Positions 18,988 to 29,243 of a stretch of 64,000 nucleotides of DNA are shown one piece after another; the stretch's first letter is position 1, and the number at the start of each line of letters is the position of its first letter. Made by a program: the position numbers and the translations under genes. Source of the DNA: Yersinia aldovae ATCC 35236 (GTDB taxonomy: Bacteria; Pseudomonadota; Gammaproteobacteria; Enterobacterales; Enterobacteriaceae); NCBI RefSeq assembly GCF_000173735.1, contig NZ_ACCB01000008.1, forward strand, positions 53,796 through 117,795, written 5' to 3'. The notes below the pieces were generated by a model. It searched no databases. It saw nothing but the letters and a program-made list of their open reading frames with translations, and was not told the origin of the DNA.

Positions 18988-20535
18988 ATGCCTATTGCTT
19001 CATATCTCCAACGCCAGTGGGTTCGCGCCCCGCTGGCGCTATTGTTTGGTGCCTGCGGTACGCTGGCCTATTCGCCATTTGATAGTTGGCCTGCGGCCAT
19101 TGTTTCACTGTTTGGTTTACTGAGCCTGACATTGAACCGCACCTCCAAACAAGCTACTTTTATCGGTTTCTGTTGGGGAATGGGGCTGTTTGGTAGCGGC
19201 ACCAACTGGGTGTACGTCAGTATCTCCGAGTTTGGTGGTATGCCGACGGCGGTGAATATCTTCCTGGTGGTCTTACTGGCGGCATATCTCTCGCTCTACA
19301 CCATGCTGTTCGCCGGTTTATTGGCCCGATTGTGCCCCAAAGCCACCTGGTGGCGGCTGGCGATTGCTGCACCGGTGTTGTGGCAACTGACTGAATTCCT
19401 GCGCGGCTGGGTATTGACCGGCTTCCCGTGGCTGCAATTTGGTTACAGCCAAATTAACGGCCCACTGCGGGGGATTGCTCCCATCCTTGGCGTCGATGGC
19501 ATCACCTTTATGTTGATGGCAATCAGTGGGTTGTTGGTTTATGCCTGTTATCAACGTCGTGTGAGTGCGGCGGTAATCGCCCTCGCATTGTTGTTATTGC
19601 CGTGGCCGTTGCGTCAGGTTCAATGGTTCACACCGGAGCCTGAAAGAGCCGTCAAGGTAGCGATGGTGCAAGGTAATATCGCGCAATCAATGAAGTGGGA
19701 CCCTAAAGTCCTGCTCTCAACTCTGCAAGTCTATCTGGATGAAACCCGCCCGTTTATGGGCAAAGCCCCGATCATTATCTGGCCTGAATCTGCCATCCCT
19801 GATATTGAAACCGATCAAACCGGCTTCCTGACAATGGTTGACGACCTGATGCGAGCCAATCACAGCAGCCTGATCACCGGTATTGTCGATGCCCGGCGGC
19901 GTCCTGAGGGCAAAGGTTACCACTTCTTCAACAGCATAATCGTGTTGGGGGATAAAGAGCCTTACCACTATCCGACTCAAAACCGTTACAGCAAACATCA
20001 TCTGGTGCCATTTGGTGAGTTTGTGCCGCTAGAGTCACTGTTACGCCCCTTGGCACCGCTGTTTGATTTGCCTATGTCAACATTCAGCCGGGGTGATTAT
20101 GTTCAACCACAGCTCAATGTGGCCGGATTCAACCTGACTGCCGCCATTTGCTATGAAATCGTGTTGGGCCAGCAAGTGCGCGATAACTTCCGCCCGGATA
20201 CCAACTTCCTGCTGACCATCTCGAATGATGCCTGGTTCGGCCACTCCATCGGGCCGTGGCAACATTTCCAAATGGCACGTATGCGTGCACTTGAATTGGG
20301 CCGCCCTCTGCTACGCAGTACCAATAATGGCATCACTGCCGCCGTTGGGCCTAGTGGAGAAGTGCTGGCGCAGATCCCACAATTTACGCAACAGGTGCTG
20401 GAAGTTAAGGTTACACCGACTACCGGCGTCACCCCTTATGCCCGTTTTGGCTCGTGGCCGATGTGGATTATCACGCTGTTTCTGGGTGCGTTCACCCTGT
20501 TGTGCGTGATCCGTGGTCGTTTCGATAAAGAATAA
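18988..20535 (+). CDS. lnt: Apolipoprotein N-acyltransferase
   Basis: Inner-membrane enzyme adding the third acyl chain to lipoproteins. The 515-aa product has about six N-terminal membrane segments (to about 205), then a periplasmic nitrilase domain with the Glu-Lys-Cys triad. These are visible as [10 protein letters not shown], the lysine region [19 protein letters not shown], and [11 protein letters not shown] final membrane helix follows. I use the ATG at 18988 ([20 protein letters not shown]); an upstream ATG at 18949 overlaps ybeX. Last gene of the ybeZYX-lnt unit. Confidence 0.96.
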   Translation: MPIASYLQRQWVRAPLALLFGACGTLAYSPFDSWPAAIVSLFGLLSLTLNRTSKQATFIGFCWGMGLFGSGTNWVYVSISEFGGMPTAVNIFLVVLLAAYLSLYTMLFAGLLARLCPKATWWRLAIAAPVLWQLTEFLRGWVLTGFPWLQFGYSQINGPLRGIAPILGVDGITFMLMAISGLLVYACYQRRVSAAVIALALLLLPWPLRQVQWFTPEPERAVKVAMVQGNIAQSMKWDPKVLLSTLQVYLDETRPFMGKAPIIIWPESAIPDIETDQTGFLTMVDDLMRANHSSLITGIVDARRRPEGKGYHFFNSIIVLGDKEPYHYPTQNRYSKHHLVPFGEFVPLESLLRPLAPLFDLPMSTFSRGDYVQPQLNVAGFNLTAAICYEIVLGQQVRDNFRPDTNFLLTISNDAWFGHSIGPWQHFQMARMRALELGRPLLRSTNNGITAAVGPSGEVLAQIPQFTQQVLEVKVTPTTGVTPYARFGSWPMWIITLFLGAFTLLCVIRGRFDKE

Positions 20536-20584
20536 CGTAATATTCGGGCATGTTCTCTTCATGCCCGTTCATCTTGAGAGCCTT

Positions 20585-21169
20585 ATGTCACTAAAGCCTG
20601 AATTTATCCTCACCAGCGAAGCTCAATTAAGCGAGCACTACGCCTTCCCTTTTGAAACGGTATTGAAGAAACAGATAGATCACATTGACGATTACGGCAA
20701 AAAACTTATCGCGGCGGCCCCTTTCGCTGTGCTGGGTACGATCGGCATCAATGGAATCGACTGCTCCCCGAAAGGCGGCGAGCCTGGTTTTATCCATGTG
20801 GAAGATCGTAAAACGCTAATGCTACCTGACCGCCCAGGGAATAATCGCCTGGATGGTATTCGCAATCTGCTGCATAACCCCGCTATCGGCATCTTGTTCC
20901 TGATCCCTAACTGGGCTGAGGGTTTTCGGGTGAATGGCCGTGCGAAGATCTCGGTCGATCCTGAGCTTTGTGAACGTTTTAGCCAAAATGGTCACCCTGC
21001 ACGGAGTGTATTAGTGATTGAAGTTGATGAAGTTTTTATTCACTGTGGCCGCGCAATTACCTTTGCAGACCTGTGGAACCCAGAAAAACATGCCGGTAAA
21101 GAGAGCGTACCTACGGCGCTGGAAGTGTTTAAAGCTCATCTGGCTATCAATAACCAGCAACTGAGTTAA
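20585..21169 (+). CDS. PPOX-class FMN-dependent protein (pyridoxamine 5'-phosphate oxidase family)
   Basis: 194-aa cytosolic flavin-binding split-barrel protein; its substrate is unknown. Family features are AVLGTIGINGIDCSPKGGEP (about 45-65), the flavin-phosphate region LMLPDRPGNNRLDGIRNLL and the C-terminal HCGRAITFADLW. The start at 20585 (MSLKPEFIL) has GAGAG upstream; earlier in-frame Met codons overlap lnt. This gene is not part of the E. coli lnt-gltI arrangement, so it is a lineage-specific insertion or retention. The general class is clear but the specific function is not. Confidence 0.85.
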   Translation: MSLKPEFILTSEAQLSEHYAFPFETVLKKQIDHIDDYGKKLIAAAPFAVLGTIGINGIDCSPKGGEPGFIHVEDRKTLMLPDRPGNNRLDGIRNLLHNPAIGILFLIPNWAEGFRVNGRAKISVDPELCERFSQNGHPARSVLVIEVDEVFIHCGRAITFADLWNPEKHAGKESVPTALEVFKAHLAINNQQLS

Positions 21170-21269
21170 CCCATCATTAAAGTCGCCTTTGGCAACTGAC
21201 GAAACCCGCCCCATTAATAGCTTATAGCCCTGTTATATCAGGGCTATATTCCTCCATTTCAGCCATTAC

Positions 21270-21285
21270 TGGCACAGACCTTGCA
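21270..21285 (+). promoter_or_regulatory. Sigma-54 (-24/-12) promoter for the glt operon
   Basis: TGGCAC-AGACC-TTGCA is an exact match to the sigma-54 consensus, with GG and GC separated by 10 bp. It points toward gltI. The predicted start near 21296 gives a leader of about 395 nt. Nitrogen control of the glutamate/aspartate importer is plausible and has been proposed in E. coli. Confidence 0.7.
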
Positions 21286-21295
21286 TTGTTTATAA

Positions 21296-21691
21296 CCCTA
21301 TGGTGTTAGTTGGCGGTTTAAACCCGCCATCCTTGGGTTTGGCATTAAGCTTTGTACGGGTTTTAGGCAAACGCCGCTTTTGAATCTGAAATTACCCTTA
21401 TTAGCCTGCACATTTACAGGGCTTACCCCGCACCACGAGAGTGCAGTTGTGTTTTATTGCCTCTATTTGGTGCGATTTGAGTCTCAAAAAACAAACATTT
21501 ATTCAGCATTTACGTAACAATTGGCTATTTTATAAAGATAATCTGATACAAGTAACAGCGAAAATCCCTCGTTCGCCCACAAAGCGTCGGAGCACTAACA
21601 GAACTAATAAGACGATGTAAGGCGATTTTCACATTACGATTTTTTAACATCACAACATTGAGCAATAAAACAACCGCAAAGGAGTTGGACC
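21296..21691 (+). promoter_or_regulatory. Long gltI leader with NtrC-like site and GcvB-like target
   Basis: No ORF is seen. At 21429-21445 lies GCACC-ACGAG-AGTGC, close to the NtrC site (GCAC-N7-GTGC), but downstream of the sigma-54 start. TGGCGG / CCCGCCA near 21311-21332 can fold into a hairpin. CACAACA at 21651-21657, 35 nt before the ATG, matches the motif bound by the GU-rich region of the sRNA GcvB, a known regulator of gltI in Salmonella. The ribosome site AAAGGAG is at 21678-21684. Confidence 0.45.
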
Positions 21692-22621
21692 ATGCAAATG
21701 CGTAAATTGGCGTTAGCGTTACTGTTAGCTGGGATGGCAAGTAATGTAGCGCAAGCAGAAGAAGCGGCAACACAACCGGCAGCGAAAGCTGAAGTCTCCT
21801 CGGACACGCTGAAGAAGATTAAAGATAGTGGCGTTATCGTTGTGGGCCACCGTGAGTCTTCCGTTCCCTTCTCTTATTATGATAATCAACAGAAAGTGGT
21901 TGGTTATTCACAAGATTACTCCAACGTGATCGTGGAGGCGGTTAAGAAAAAACTTAATGCGCCAGACCTGCAAGTCAAACTGATCCCGATTACCTCGCAA
22001 AACCGTATTCCATTGCTGCAAAACGGCACGTTTGACTTCGAGTGTGGTTCCACTACCAATAACCTGGAGCGCCAGCAACAAGCCGCATTCTCTAATACTA
22101 TTTTTGTGGTTGGCACCCGTTTGCTGACCAAAAAAGGCACTGAAGTTAAAGACTTCAAAGACCTGGCCGGTAAAGCGGTGGTTGTAACTTCTGGCACCAC
22201 CTCTGAAGTGCTGCTGAACAAACTGAACGAAAAAGACAAAATGGACATGCGCATCATCAGCGCCAAAGACCACGGCGACTCTTTCCGTACCTTGGAAAGT
22301 GGCCGTGCAGTGGCCTTTATGATGGATGATGCGCTGTTGGCAGGCGAACGCGCTAAGGCCAAGAAACCAGATCAATGGGATATCGTTGGTACCGCGCAAT
22401 CCCAGGAAGCTTACGGCTGCATGTTGCGTAAAAACGATCCAGCCTTTAAAACGCTGATGGATGAAACCATTGCTACGGCACAAACCTCAGGTGTGGCGGA
22501 GAAATCCTTCGACCGCTGGTTTAAAAACCCAATTCCACCGAAAAATCTTAACCTGAATTTCGCATTGTCTGACGAAATGAAGGCGCTGTTCAAAGCCCCT
22601 AACGATAAAGCATTGAACTAA
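21692..22621 (+). CDS. gltI: Glutamate/aspartate ABC transporter, periplasmic binding protein
   Basis: Periplasmic receptor for glutamate and aspartate import. The 309-aa product has a signal peptide (MQMRKLALALLLAGMASNV, cleavage after AQA). The mature SBP family 3 domain is almost identical to E. coli GltI (GVIVVGHRESSVPFSYYDNQ, FDFECGSTTNN, AVVVTSGTTSEVLLNKLNE) and ends SDEMKALFKAPNDKALN. First gene of gltIJKL. The 374-bp gap to gltJ contains an ERIC and a terminator, which should lower expression of the membrane genes relative to the binding protein. Confidence 0.97.
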   Translation: MQMRKLALALLLAGMASNVAQAEEAATQPAAKAEVSSDTLKKIKDSGVIVVGHRESSVPFSYYDNQQKVVGYSQDYSNVIVEAVKKKLNAPDLQVKLIPITSQNRIPLLQNGTFDFECGSTTNNLERQQQAAFSNTIFVVGTRLLTKKGTEVKDFKDLAGKAVVVTSGTTSEVLLNKLNEKDKMDMRIISAKDHGDSFRTLESGRAVAFMMDDALLAGERAKAKKPDQWDIVGTAQSQEAYGCMLRKNDPAFKTLMDETIATAQTSGVAEKSFDRWFKNPIPPKNLNLNFALSDEMKALFKAPNDKALN

Positions 22622-22680
22622 CAATAATAATCAGGGCGGGTACGGCCTGCCCAACTCGATTGATGATGGGTCGATGGGAG

Positions 22681-22876
22681 ATACCCAATAGATTTCAGAG
22701 TGCAGGAAGGCGGCAAGCAAAAGACAAATTGGTTGTAAACCATTTTGAACAGCGCTTGCGCTGGCCCGTAGGGTGAGCCTCTGATGAGGTTCATAATCCT
22801 GATGAGCTTATGCAAATTAGTGATTCAGGTGAACAAGGGCAGCCAACACATCTGCAATTTGAACGATGCAGGGTAA
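22681..22876. repeat. ERIC-type intergenic repeat between gltI and gltJ
   Basis: About 196 bp: a left end with TGCAGGAAGGCGGCAAGCAA, an inserted segment (CAAATTGGTTGTAAACCATT, GCGCTGGCCCGTAGGG) like that at 9329, the degenerate core (AATCCTGATGAGCTTATGC, then AGTGATTCAGGTGAAC), and a right end CAACACATCTGCAATTTGAA. It lies in the gltI 3' untranslated region, where E. coli and Salmonella encode the sRNA SroC. Confidence 0.75.
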
Positions 22877-22883
22877 AGACAGG

Positions 22884-22918
22884 ATGCGGGGTGGCCGTTC
22901 CCCACTCCGCATTTTTTT
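22884..22918 (+). terminator. Intrinsic terminator in the gltI-gltJ gap
   Basis: An 11-bp stem (ATGCGGGGTGG / CCACTCCGCAT, one G-T pair) followed by seven T residues. In E. coli the gltI 3' region ends at such a terminator and yields SroC, a sponge RNA for GcvB. A homologous RNA here is inferred from position only. Confidence 0.75.
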
Positions 22919-22961
22919 GTTTCCCTCGCATGGTCCCAACGCATTAAATCATCAGTCATCA

Positions 22962-22979
22962 GGATGGCTTATCCATCCT
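22962..22979 (+). promoter_or_regulatory. Hairpin just before the gltJ ribosome site
   Basis: A GGATGG / CCATCC stem followed by TTTT, ending 4 bp before the gltJ ribosome site AAGGGAG. It could be a weak second attenuator or an RNA-processing site. Confidence 0.4.
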
Positions 22980-22995
22980 TTTAAGGGAGTTTGTT

Positions 22996-23736
22996 ATGTC
23001 AATAGACTGGAACTGGGGCATTTTTCTGCAAGCGGCCCCCTTCGGCAATACCACCTATTTCGGCTGGATATGGTCTGGCTTTCAGGTCACTGTCGCCTTA
23101 TCACTGTGCGCATGGGTCATCGCTTTCTTTGTCGGTTCCTTGTTTGGCATCTTAAGAACGGTGCCCAATCGCCTTTTGTCAGGCATTGGAACATGTTACG
23201 TAGAACTGTTCCGTAACGTGCCATTAATTGTGCAATTCTTTACCTGGTATCTGGTAATACCCGAATTATTGCCAGTAGATATTGGTATGTGGTTTAAGAG
23301 TGAGCTGGACCCCAATATACAGTTCTTCCTCTCATCAATGATGTGCCTTGGCTTATTCACCGCCGCCCGCGTGTGCGAACAGGTACGTGCCGGGATCCAA
23401 TCACTGCCGCGTGGTCAAAAAGCTGCGGGATTGGCAATGGGCTTAACCCTGCCACAAACTTACCGTTATGTTCTGCTGCCGAATGCTTATCGGGTGATTA
23501 TTCCCCCGATGACCTCAGAAATGCTTAATCTGGTAAAAAACTCAGCAATTGCATCCACCATCGGGCTGGTAGATATGGCGGCACAAGCCGGTAAGCTGCT
23601 GGATTACTCAGCACATGCTTATGAATCATTCACAGCCATCACTCTTGGTTATGTATTAATCAACGCCGTGATCATGTTGTTGATGCGATTGGTTGAAAAG
23701 AAAGTGCAATTACCCGGCAATCTGGGGAGTAAATAA
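22996..23736 (+). CDS. gltJ: Glutamate/aspartate ABC transporter permease GltJ
   Basis: 246-aa inner-membrane permease of the HisMQ type, with about five membrane segments. The ABC-contacting EAA loop is present as [20 protein letters not shown] near residue 130. It begins [29 protein letters not shown]. The stop codon overlaps the gltK start by one base (TAATG), indicating coupling. Confidence 0.97.
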   Translation: MSIDWNWGIFLQAAPFGNTTYFGWIWSGFQVTVALSLCAWVIAFFVGSLFGILRTVPNRLLSGIGTCYVELFRNVPLIVQFFTWYLVIPELLPVDIGMWFKSELDPNIQFFLSSMMCLGLFTAARVCEQVRAGIQSLPRGQKAAGLAMGLTLPQTYRYVLLPNAYRVIIPPMTSEMLNLVKNSAIASTIGLVDMAAQAGKLLDYSAHAYESFTAITLGYVLINAVIMLLMRLVEKKVQLPGNLGSK

Positions 23737-24410
23737 TGTACGAATTTGATTGGAGTTCTATCGGCCCCAGTATGCCTTATCTGCTGCAAGGGCTGGTTGT
23801 TACCGCCAAGATAACCGTCACGGCTATCGTGTTCGGGATTCTCTGGGGAACCGTTCTGGCGGTGATGCGCCTGTCGCCAATTAAAGCTGTCAGTTGGTTT
23901 GCCACCGCCTATGTCAACGTGTTCCGCTCTATTCCGCTGGTGATGGTATTGCTATGGTTTTATCTGGTGGTGCCGAGCTTATTACAAAATGTGCTGGGCT
24001 TATCACCAAAAACTGATATTCGCCTGATCTCTGCCATGGTAGCCTTTTCGCTGTTTGAAGCGGCCTACTACTCAGAGATTATCCGCGCCGGGATCATGAG
24101 TATCTCCCGTGGCCAATCTGCTGCTGCATTGGCGCTCGGCATGACTCACGGCCAGTCAATGCGGTTGGTTATTCTGCCGCAGGCTTTTCGTGCCATGGTG
24201 CCGCTACTGTTAACTCAGGGGATCGTGTTATTCCAGGATACGTCACTGGTCTATGTCCTTAGCCTGGCTGATTTCTTCCGTACCGCCACCACCATCGGCG
24301 AGCGTGACGGTACTCAGGTCGAAATGGTACTGTTTGCCGGTTTGGTTTATTTTGTTATCAGCATTGCCGCGTCGATGTTGGTTAACTATTTGAAGAAAAG
24401 GACTGTTTGA
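23736..24410 (+). CDS. gltK: Glutamate/aspartate ABC transporter permease GltK
   Basis: 224-aa second permease subunit, with the EAA loop [20 protein letters not shown] near residue 120 and the upstream [14 protein letters not shown] segment typical of polar amino-acid permeases. It pairs with GltJ in the membrane. Start and stop overlap the neighbouring genes by one base each. Confidence 0.97.
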   Translation: MYEFDWSSIGPSMPYLLQGLVVTAKITVTAIVFGILWGTVLAVMRLSPIKAVSWFATAYVNVFRSIPLVMVLLWFYLVVPSLLQNVLGLSPKTDIRLISAMVAFSLFEAAYYSEIIRAGIMSISRGQSAAALALGMTHGQSMRLVILPQAFRAMVPLLLTQGIVLFQDTSLVYVLSLADFFRTATTIGERDGTQVEMVLFAGLVYFVISIAASMLVNYLKKRTV

Positions 24411-25135
24411 TGATTTCCCTGAAGAATGTTTCTAAGTGGTATGGTCACTTTCAGGTGCTGGCTGGCTGCACCACCGAAGTCAAAAAAGGTGAGGTTGTGG
24501 TAGTTTGCGGCCCTTCTGGTTCAGGCAAATCAACCTTAATCAAAACGGTTAATGGGCTGGAACCCATTCAAAAAGGCAATATTACTGTTAATGGCATTGC
24601 CGTTAATGATAAAGGGACCAATCTGGCACAACTGCGCTCCAAAGTTGGCATGGTGTTTCAGCATTTCGAGCTGTTCCCACATTTGTCTATTATCGAAAAT
24701 CTGACACTGGCGCAAGTCAAAGTGCTAAAGCGCGACAAAGCACAAGCACGAGAAAAAGGGCTGAAACTGCTAGAGCGTGTCGGTCTTACTACCCATGCCG
24801 ATAAATTCCCGTCTCAGTTGTCGGGCGGCCAGCAGCAGCGTGTTGCCATCGCCCGCGCTCTGTGCATGGACCCGATCGCCATGCTGTTTGACGAACCCAC
24901 CTCGGCACTTGATCCGGAAATGATCAACGAAGTGTTGGATGTGATGGTCAAACTGGCACAGGAAGGGATGACGATGATGGTGGTGACCCACGAAATGGGC
25001 TTTGCCCGCAAAGTGGCAAACCGGGTTATTTTTATGGATGAAGGCAAAATCGTTGAAGACAGTAACAAAGATGATTTCTTCAACAACCCTAAATCAGACC
25101 GCGCCAAAGACTTCCTGGCGAAAATCCTGCACTGA
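24410..25135 (+). CDS. gltL: Glutamate/aspartate ABC transporter ATPase
   Basis: 241-aa ATPase driving GltIJK import. Walker A is [13 protein letters not shown] near residue 37, the signature [15 protein letters not shown] near 140, Walker [14 protein letters not shown] near 160, and the switch His VVTHEMGFA. The ATG at 24410 overlaps the gltK stop (TGATG). A terminator follows. Confidence 0.97.
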   Translation: MISLKNVSKWYGHFQVLAGCTTEVKKGEVVVVCGPSGSGKSTLIKTVNGLEPIQKGNITVNGIAVNDKGTNLAQLRSKVGMVFQHFELFPHLSIIENLTLAQVKVLKRDKAQAREKGLKLLERVGLTTHADKFPSQLSGGQQQRVAIARALCMDPIAMLFDEPTSALDPEMINEVLDVMVKLAQEGMTMMVVTHEMGFARKVANRVIFMDEGKIVEDSNKDDFFNNPKSDRAKDFLAKILH

Positions 25136-25145
25136 TTGCCCTTCG

Positions 25146-25167
25146 CCCCTCTCTATATTGAGAGGGG
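25146..25167. terminator. Bidirectional terminator between gltL and ybeL
   Basis: A perfect 8-bp stem (CCCCTCTC / GAGAGGGG) with a 6-nt loop between convergent genes. The T tracts are weak on both sides. Confidence 0.55.
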
Positions 25168-25187
25168 TTGATAATATTTCGCAAGTA

Positions 25188-25670
25188 TTAAGGCTGGAAT
25201 GGCCGGCGATTGAATTGGTCGTGCCCGCATTTAGGGCAGAGCGGCAACACTTCTGGCGTATAGAAAGCCAGATGATAGTGGCATTTTTCACACACTAAAT
25301 TGCCCAGCCCCACAACCTCTCCGCTGTGATAAACCCCATGATGGCTGACGTCTTTAAACACTTCACGCCACTCTAATTGAGTCTTGTCGGTAATATCAGC
25401 CAGCTCCTGCCACAGGCTTTCTTTAATTACTCTCATGAATACACTATCGCTGAACTCATCTTTGCTCTCTGCATAACTGCGGGCAAACTCTTCCAAATCG
25501 CGGCGCACCGCCTGAATTATCTGCTCAACCTCACTGCGAGTTAACTCTTCAACAGCATCCAGCCGCTGCTCGGCGCTATCCACCAGCTTATCGATATCAC
25601 ATTCACCATTTTTCAAGCGTTCGGTCAGTGATGTTACTAACTCACGATAATATTGAGCTACCTTGTTCAT
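25188..25670 (-). CDS. ybeL: YbeL-like zinc-ribbon protein (DUF1451)
   Basis: 160-aa protein of unknown function, the same length as E. coli YbeL. It has a helical, charged N-terminal half (MNKVAQYYRELVTSLTERLK) and a C-terminal four-cysteine zinc ribbon (CEKC near residue 130, LCPKCGHDQF near 150). The start at 25670 has GAGGAGACAGT upstream. Convergent with gltL, as in E. coli. Confidence 0.92.
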   Translation of the reverse strand: MNKVAQYYRELVTSLTERLKNGECDIDKLVDSAEQRLDAVEELTRSEVEQIIQAVRRDLEEFARSYAESKDEFSDSVFMRVIKESLWQELADITDKTQLEWREVFKDVSHHGVYHSGEVVGLGNLVCEKCHYHLAFYTPEVLPLCPKCGHDQFNRRPFQP

Positions 25671-26031
25671 ACTGTCTCCTCGATCCACGGTTTGTAATAA
25701 AGCAAATCATGCTAATACAACATAGTTATAAGGCTAACTTTTCGCCTGTTTTTATGTTTTTAGTTCCCGTTGCCTGGTTTTTCTGGATGCCTACATTAAA
25801 GCTATCGTTAATTATTTTAGTCGTAAATGACTGAAGTCATGCGAACATCAGGTGGTTATCCCCTTACTTTGGCTATTTCTGCCATCCACTGCGCAGAAAA
25901 ACCCTTTAGGGGGACGCTGAGTGTTGTTGCGCCTGCCGCTTATCAGCTATGCTATGCGGATCTCTCTTTATGTAATGAAACAGATGATGCTACAGGCGTA
26001 GCTGTTTTTCACTATAGGACCACCGGCCGCC
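25671..26031. other. Divergent ybeL-leuS intergenic region
   Basis: 361 bp holding the leuS promoter and leader. A plus-strand ORF here (25827-26105) overlaps leuS out of frame and looks spurious. No clear regulatory motif was recognised. Confidence 0.4.
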
Positions 26032-28614
26032 ATGCAAGAGCAATACCGCCCAGAAGATATCGAAACGCAAGTACAGCTTCACTGGCAGAAGAAGCAAACT
26101 TTTAAAGTCACTGAAGACGCGAGCAAAGAAAAATATTACTGCCTATCTATGCTGCCATACCCTTCAGGGCGTCTGCATATGGGGCATGTTCGCAACTACA
26201 CCATCGGCGACGTGATCTCCCGCTATCAGCGAATGCTGGGTAAAAACGTCCTACAACCCATTGGTTGGGATGCGTTTGGCCTGCCGGCTGAGGGCGCTGC
26301 GGTAAAAAATAACACCGCTCCTGCGCCGTGGACTTACGACAATATCGAATACATGAAGAACCAGTTGAAACTACTGGGCTTCGGCTACGATTGGGATCGC
26401 GAGATTGCCACCTGTAAACCTGATTATTACCGTTGGGAACAGTGGTTCTTCACCAAATTATATGAAAAAGGCATGGTCTATAAAAAGACCGCTGCGGTTA
26501 ACTGGTGCCCACATGACCTGACGGTACTGGCTAACGAACAAGTGATCGACGGCTGCTGCTGGCGCTGTGATACCAAAGTTGAACGCAAAGAGATCCCACA
26601 GTGGTTTATCAAAATCACTGATTATGCTGATCAGTTGCTCAACGATCTGGATACGCTGGAAAGCTGGCCAGAACAAGTTAAGACCATGCAGCGCAACTGG
26701 ATTGGCCGCTCCGAAGGGGTCGACATTGTTTTTGATGTCGCGGATAGCGAAGAGAAACTCTCAGTTTACACCACCCGCCCGGACACCTTTATGGGGGTGA
26801 CCTACGTAGCCGTTGCGGCCGGTCACCCACTGGCGTTGCAGGCCGCTGCGACTCAACCCACACTGGCCGATTTTGTTGCCGAATGCCGTAATACCAAAGT
26901 TGCCGAAGCTGAAATGGCAACGATGGAGAAAAAAGGCATGGCCACTGGCCTGTATGTCATCCATCCACTCACTGGCGAGAAGCTACCTATCTGGGCCGCT
27001 AACTTCGTCTTGATGGATTACGGCACCGGTGCGGTAATGGCAGTTCCAGGCCACGATGCCCGTGATTGGGAATTTGCTACCAAATACAACCTGCCAATCA
27101 AACCGGTTATTTTAGCCGCTGATGGCAGCGAGCCTGACTTAAGTCAGGAAGCCATGACCGAAAAAGGCACCCTGTTCAACTCCGGTGAGTTTGATGGCCT
27201 GAATTATGAAGATGGCTTTAATGCCATTGCCGACAAACTGGTCGCACTGGGGGTTGGTCAGCGTAAAGTCAACTATCGTTTGCGTGACTGGGGTGTGTCT
27301 CGCCAACGTTATTGGGGCGCACCAATCCCAATGGTGACGCTGGAAGACGGCACTGTGGTGCCAACGCCAGAAGACCAACTGCCGGTTATCCTGCCAGAAG
27401 ATGTGGTGATGAATGGTATTTCTAGCCCAATCAAGGCTGATCCTGAGTGGGCTAAAACCACCGTTAACGGGATGCCGGGCCTGCGTGAAACCGATACTTT
27501 CGATACCTTTATGGAATCATCTTGGTATTACGCGCGCTATACCTGCCCGCAATTTGACGAAGGGATGCTGGATCCTGCCGCCGCGAACTACTGGCTGCCG
27601 GTTGATCAGTATGTTGGTGGTATCGAACACGCCATCATGCACCTGATGTACTTCCGCTTCTTCCACAAATTGCTGCGTGACGCAGGTTTGGTTGATTCAG
27701 ATGAACCAGCCAAACGCCTGTTATGTCAAGGTATGGTTCTGGCTGATGCCTTCTACTACACTGGGACTGGCGGTGAACGTGTTTGGGTTTCGCCAGTAGA
27801 TGCTATTGTCGAGCGTGATGAAAAAGGCCGTATCGTTAAAGCAATAGACGCTGAAGGTCATGAACTGGTCTATGCCGGTATGAGCAAAATGTCGAAATCG
27901 AAAAATAACGGTATCGACCCGCAAATCATGGTAGAGAAATACGGTGCCGATACCGTACGTCTGTTTATGATGTTTGCTTCACCGGCAGAAATGACGCTGG
28001 AATGGCAAGAGTCAGGTGTTGAAGGAGCGAACCGCTTCCTGAAACGTGTCTGGCGTCTGGTGTTTGAAAGCACCGCAAAAGGGGCAACAGCACCACTGGA
28101 TATTGCCAGCCTGACAGAAGAGCAAAAATCCCTGCGTCGTGATTTGCACAAAACAATCGCCAAAGTTACAGATGACGTGGGCCGCCGCCAAACCTTCAAC
28201 ACCGCGATTGCTGCGGTGATGGAGCTAATGAACAAGTTAGGCCGTGCGCCGCAGGAAACCGAGCAAGACCGCGCTCTGTTGCAAGAAGCATTACTGGCAG
28301 TGGTGCGGATGCTTTATCCATTCACCCCTCATATCTGTTTCACCTTGTGGCAGGCGTTGGGTGGAGAAGGTGATATTGATACCGCACCGTGGCCGATCGC
28401 TGATGAACAAGCGATGATTGAAGACTCTAAATTAGTCGTCGTGCAGGTTAATGGTAAAGTACGTGGCCGCATTACGGTGCCTGCCGATGCCACTGAACAG
28501 CAAGTGCGTGAACGTGCTGGTCAGGAACACCTGGTGGCTAAATACCTGGATGGGGTTACTGTGCGTAAAGTAATCTATGTCCCTGGCAAACTGCTTAACC
28601 TGGTTGTGGGTTAA
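26032..28614 (+). CDS. leuS: Leucine--tRNA ligase
   Basis: Class I synthetase charging tRNA-Leu. The 860-aa product equals the E. coli length. The HIGH-type motif is [20 protein letters not shown] near residue 42, and the KMSKS motif [11 protein letters not shown] near 620. The zinc-binding ZN1 region carries paired cysteines (CCWRC near 176). The CP1 editing domain ([27 protein letters not shown]) is intact. It starts [11 protein letters not shown] and lies 14 bp upstream of lptE. Confidence 0.98.
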   Translation: MQEQYRPEDIETQVQLHWQKKQTFKVTEDASKEKYYCLSMLPYPSGRLHMGHVRNYTIGDVISRYQRMLGKNVLQPIGWDAFGLPAEGAAVKNNTAPAPWTYDNIEYMKNQLKLLGFGYDWDREIATCKPDYYRWEQWFFTKLYEKGMVYKKTAAVNWCPHDLTVLANEQVIDGCCWRCDTKVERKEIPQWFIKITDYADQLLNDLDTLESWPEQVKTMQRNWIGRSEGVDIVFDVADSEEKLSVYTTRPDTFMGVTYVAVAAGHPLALQAAATQPTLADFVAECRNTKVAEAEMATMEKKGMATGLYVIHPLTGEKLPIWAANFVLMDYGTGAVMAVPGHDARDWEFATKYNLPIKPVILAADGSEPDLSQEAMTEKGTLFNSGEFDGLNYEDGFNAIADKLVALGVGQRKVNYRLRDWGVSRQRYWGAPIPMVTLEDGTVVPTPEDQLPVILPEDVVMNGISSPIKADPEWAKTTVNGMPGLRETDTFDTFMESSWYYARYTCPQFDEGMLDPAAANYWLPVDQYVGGIEHAIMHLMYFRFFHKLLRDAGLVDSDEPAKRLLCQGMVLADAFYYTGTGGERVWVSPVDAIVERDEKGRIVKAIDAEGHELVYAGMSKMSKSKNNGIDPQIMVEKYGADTVRLFMMFASPAEMTLEWQESGVEGANRFLKRVWRLVFESTAKGATAPLDIASLTEEQKSLRRDLHKTIAKVTDDVGRRQTFNTAIAAVMELMNKLGRAPQETEQDRALLQEALLAVVRMLYPFTPHICFTLWQALGGEGDIDTAPWPIADEQAMIEDSKLVVVQVNGKVRGRITVPADATEQQVRERAGQEHLVAKYLDGVTVRKVIYVPGKLLNLVVG

Positions 28615-28628
28615 GACAAGGAGGAGTT

Positions 28629-29243
28629 GTGCGACATCGTATTCTGACGCTGTTGCTGGGGTTGGCGGTGCTGGTCACCGCTGGCTGTGGCTTTAATCTG
28701 CGCGGTACCACTCAGGTGCCATCTGAACTGCAAAAATTATTGCTGGAAAGTGGTGATCCTTATGGCCCGCTGACCCGCGCGGTACGTCAACAATTACGTT
28801 TAAACAACGTCACTATTGTTGATGATCCGATGCGTAAAGACTTACCCATACTGCGGATTATCGGTTCATCCGAAAATCAGGACACCGTGTCTATCTTCCA
28901 AAACGGTGTGACCGCAGAGTATCAGTTGGTATTGCATGTGCAGGCTCAGGTATTGATTCCAGGCCATGATATTTACCCGTTGCAGGTCAATATTTTCCGC
29001 ACATTCTTCGATAACCCGCTGACCGCACTGGCGAAAGATGCTGAAGAAGAGGTTCTGCGCCAAGAAATGCGTGATCAAGCGGCCCAGCAGTTAGTGCGTC
29101 AGTTGCTGGCAGTTCATGCAGCAGAAGTAAAAAATGTGCAGGAAGATGGCGTCAAACCACTTGGTGGCAATAAGGTAAGCGGTACCGCCGCAGTTAAAGA
29201 AATTAATATCGGCAAACCCGTAGTCAGTACCCCGGCCCAATGA
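28629..29243 (+). CDS. lptE: LPS-assembly lipoprotein LptE
   Basis: Outer-membrane lipoprotein forming the plug of the LptD LPS translocon. It is 204 aa against 193 in E. coli. The signal ends in the lipobox LVTAGC (Cys near residue 20), then [14 protein letters not shown]. It starts with GTG after the strong ribosome site GGAGGAG. It overlaps holA by 4 bp (ATGA). The C-terminal tail is more variable than in E. coli. Confidence 0.95.
   Translation: MRHRILTLLLGLAVLVTAGCGFNLRGTTQVPSELQKLLLESGDPYGPLTRAVRQQLRLNNVTIVDDPMRKDLPILRIIGSSENQDTVSIFQNGVTAEYQLVLHVQAQVLIPGHDIYPLQVNIFRTFFDNPLTALAKDAEEEVLRQEMRDQAAQQLVRQLLAVHAAEVKNVQEDGVKPLGGNKVSGTAAVKEINIGKPVVSTPAQ

Noticed and set aside
22866..23216. 116-codon ORF overlapping the start of gltJ
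   Set aside because: It runs through the terminator and out of frame into gltJ, which is strongly conserved.
25827..26105. 92-codon ORF upstream of and overlapping leuS
   Set aside because: It overlaps a highly conserved gene in another frame, has no ribosome site and no family resemblance.
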